A DNA stretch of 15,691 bases from Thiotrichales bacterium. GTDB taxonomy: Bacteria > Pseudomonadota > Gammaproteobacteria > UWMA-0217. The DNA is taken from NCBI GenBank assembly GCA_024763135.1, contig JANTGD010000037.1, positions 1-15,691 on the forward strand, in the 5' to 3' direction. The notes below the pieces were generated by a model that was not told the DNA's origin, made no database searches, and saw nothing but the letters and a program-made list of their open reading frames with translations. Position numbers and translations under genes: made by a program. This document shows, one piece after another, positions 14,905 to 15,691 of the stretch. Every line of letters starts with the position of its first letter. Position 1 is the first letter of the stretch.

Positions 14905-15067
14905 CCTAGATTCCGCAGTTGGGCGCGAAAAAGACGCATAAGCAATTGGTGTGCCTGGTGAATCAGAAAAACTCGTGGTCACCTTATTGGTGATAAGAGG
15001 TTTTTCTGGTTTGCCAGGTGCGCCAAGGGCTTGCGTGGACTTTCGTGATCCAACTGCGGAATCTAGG
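14905..15067. mobile_element. IS1380-like MITE (163 bp) with perfect ends and 5-bp target duplication
   Basis: Perfect 18-bp terminal inverted repeats, CCTAGATTCCGCAGTTGG (14905-14922) and its complement (15050-15067), are flanked by the direct repeat ATCAG at 14900-14904 and 15068-15072. The outer sequence CCTAGATTC is the same as the known terminal repeat of ISEcp1 (IS1380 family), which also makes 5-bp duplications, so this is probably a non-autonomous relative. It has no transposase. The interior is a near-complete palindrome: a 26-bp inner stem (14947-14972 with 15000-15025) carries six differences, all of them G-U pairs in plus-strand RNA. A smaller hairpin (GTCACC/GGTGAT) forms at the tip. 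A minus-strand frame over 14749-14982 and a plus-strand frame over 15018-15344 cross it and are not taken as genes. Confidence 0.8.
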
Positions 15068-15691
15068 ATCAGGAAGGGTAGCTGGGTTATCTCATGCTCC
15101 GGGTTCGGATGAGAGGCCCGGTTCTATTCTCGGACCACATTCTGAATTTCGAAGTCACCGTTTAGCACGGTCGTCTTTTAGCCTATCTTGGGACTATTTT
15201 TGCGCCCGCTTGGTTGTAGTACTGCGTGTACACGACCGCGCTCTGCGCGAACGATCCCTTGATCGTGGCCGAAAGCAACGCAGAGTGTGTTGTTGCACTA
15301 TGAATTATTGGAGTCCCTCAAAGGCTATTTGGGATGTTGGTTGATTCTATGTATAGTCTACCGGCCCGACATGCAAACCGGATGCGAAGCATCTTCTCGG
15401 GAGCGACCCGGTATGCTGTAGAGTGATAAGCTGTCATCCGATCCTCCTAAGTACTCCGGCCACCAAGCATAGAACTTTACGCTAGCTCTGTTCTCGAGCG
15501 TCGCTTAAGACGAGTCAGACAGGCTAACTGGCAGGCACAGCCTCACGGTGCGAGTCGGGCTACCTTTCGAGGCTGTCATACTTGCCCGAGGTCGCTAGTA
15601 CATCGTCAACACGATATTGGCGGCTACAGCGAGCCGGAAAGCGGTCAGCCGGTAGGCGCGCGAGCGCAGGACTGGCCGTCGCCAATTCAAG
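15068..15691. other. Long region without recognised genes
   Basis: More than 600 bases with no coding frame of family-like content. Small hairpins are present: TCTCAT/ATGAGA near 15088-15112, ACCGT-TTAGC-ACGGT near 15163-15177, ACGATC-CCTT-GATCGT near 15250-15265, and GATGC-GAA-GCATC near 15383-15395. No tRNA, tmRNA, RNase P or 6S signature was found. The only hint of translation is a 39-codon minus-strand frame (annotated separately). The region may hold an unrecognised small RNA, decayed DNA, or the upstream part of a gene beyond the window. Confidence 0.4.
15318..15437 (-). CDS. Possible 39-residue ORF with strong RBS (doubtful)
   Basis: ATG 15437 is preceded by a perfect AGGAGG (15448-15443) with a 5-base spacer, the best Shine-Dalgarno in the window. 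The frame is only 39 codons and ends in TGA at 15318. The product is basic with one Cys (MTAYHSTAYRVAPEKMLRI at the start), has no signal peptide or membrane segment, and matches no family I know. In otherwise gene-free DNA this could be a real small protein, a pseudogene start, or chance. Confidence 0.25.
   Translation of the reverse strand: MTAYHSTAYRVAPEKMLRIRFACRAGRLYIESTNIPNSL

Noticed and set aside
14749..14982. Minus-strand ORF of 77 residues
   Set aside because: It crosses the left end of the IS1380-like MITE and overlaps the end of the secreted-protein gene; no ribosome site or family feature was seen.
15072..15125. Possible group II intron domain V-like stem (AGCTGGG with CCCGGTT)
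   Set aside because: The length and loop do not fit domain V (no GNRA tetraloop, no AGC triad with the 2-base bulge), and no reverse transcriptase remnant is nearby.
15018..15344. Plus-strand ORF of 108 residues
   Set aside because: It begins inside the MITE right arm and has an Arg/Ser-rich translation without domain features; no ribosome site.

Overview
The window looks like chromosomal DNA of a gammaproteobacterium. The evidence is an E. coli-type glutamate-cysteine ligase (GshA), small families found mostly in Gammaproteobacteria (DUF3301, DUF2058/YaiL), and the form of the 23S/5S rRNA sequence. GC content is moderate by eye. I cannot name the genus. No single large new system such as a defence island, CRISPR array, BGC or prophage is visible. 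The unusual content is several short mobile-element relics between genes, a likely non-canonical start codon on gshA, and small uncharacterised proteins.

Layout. (1) 1-569: the 3' end of a 23S rRNA gene, a 5S rRNA gene and a strong intrinsic terminator, which close an rRNA operon on the plus strand. (2) 621-1364: a hexapeptide-repeat acyltransferase whose end overlaps argF tail to tail. (3) 3442-1356, minus strand: argD-argF, two arginine-biosynthesis genes joined by an ATGA overlap, with a terminator-like hairpin just upstream of argD. (4) 3443-4279: gene-free DNA holding a 144-bp MITE-like element bounded by CTAG. (5) 4280-6177: an orphan HyuB-type protein coupled by ATGA to a DUF3301 membrane protein. 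(6) 6563-6300, minus strand: a small triple-span membrane protein with a clear promoter and RBS. (7) 6731-8050: a YihY-family membrane protein. (8) 8361-9407: an FHA-domain protein. (9) 12378-9729, minus strand: a cluster of a six-cysteine mini-protein, a single-span membrane protein, a DUF2058 protein and a TraB-family membrane protein. (10) 12694-14271: gshA, divergent from that cluster. (11) 14272-15691: mostly gene-free DNA with two MITE-like inverted-repeat elements and one small secreted protein.

How the genes relate. ArgD and ArgF carry out successive steps of the ornithine-to-citrulline branch of arginine synthesis. GshA begins glutathione synthesis. HyuB belongs to the oxoprolinase/hydantoinase family, but its usual HyuA partner is absent here, so any link to glutathione turnover is speculation. 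The remaining genes are mainly membrane or regulatory proteins of poorly known role. At least three intergenic regions carry inverted-repeat elements. The best of these (14905-15067) has perfect 18-bp ends resembling those of the IS1380 family (ISEcp1-like), a 5-bp target duplication, and a near-complete RNA-foldable palindrome.
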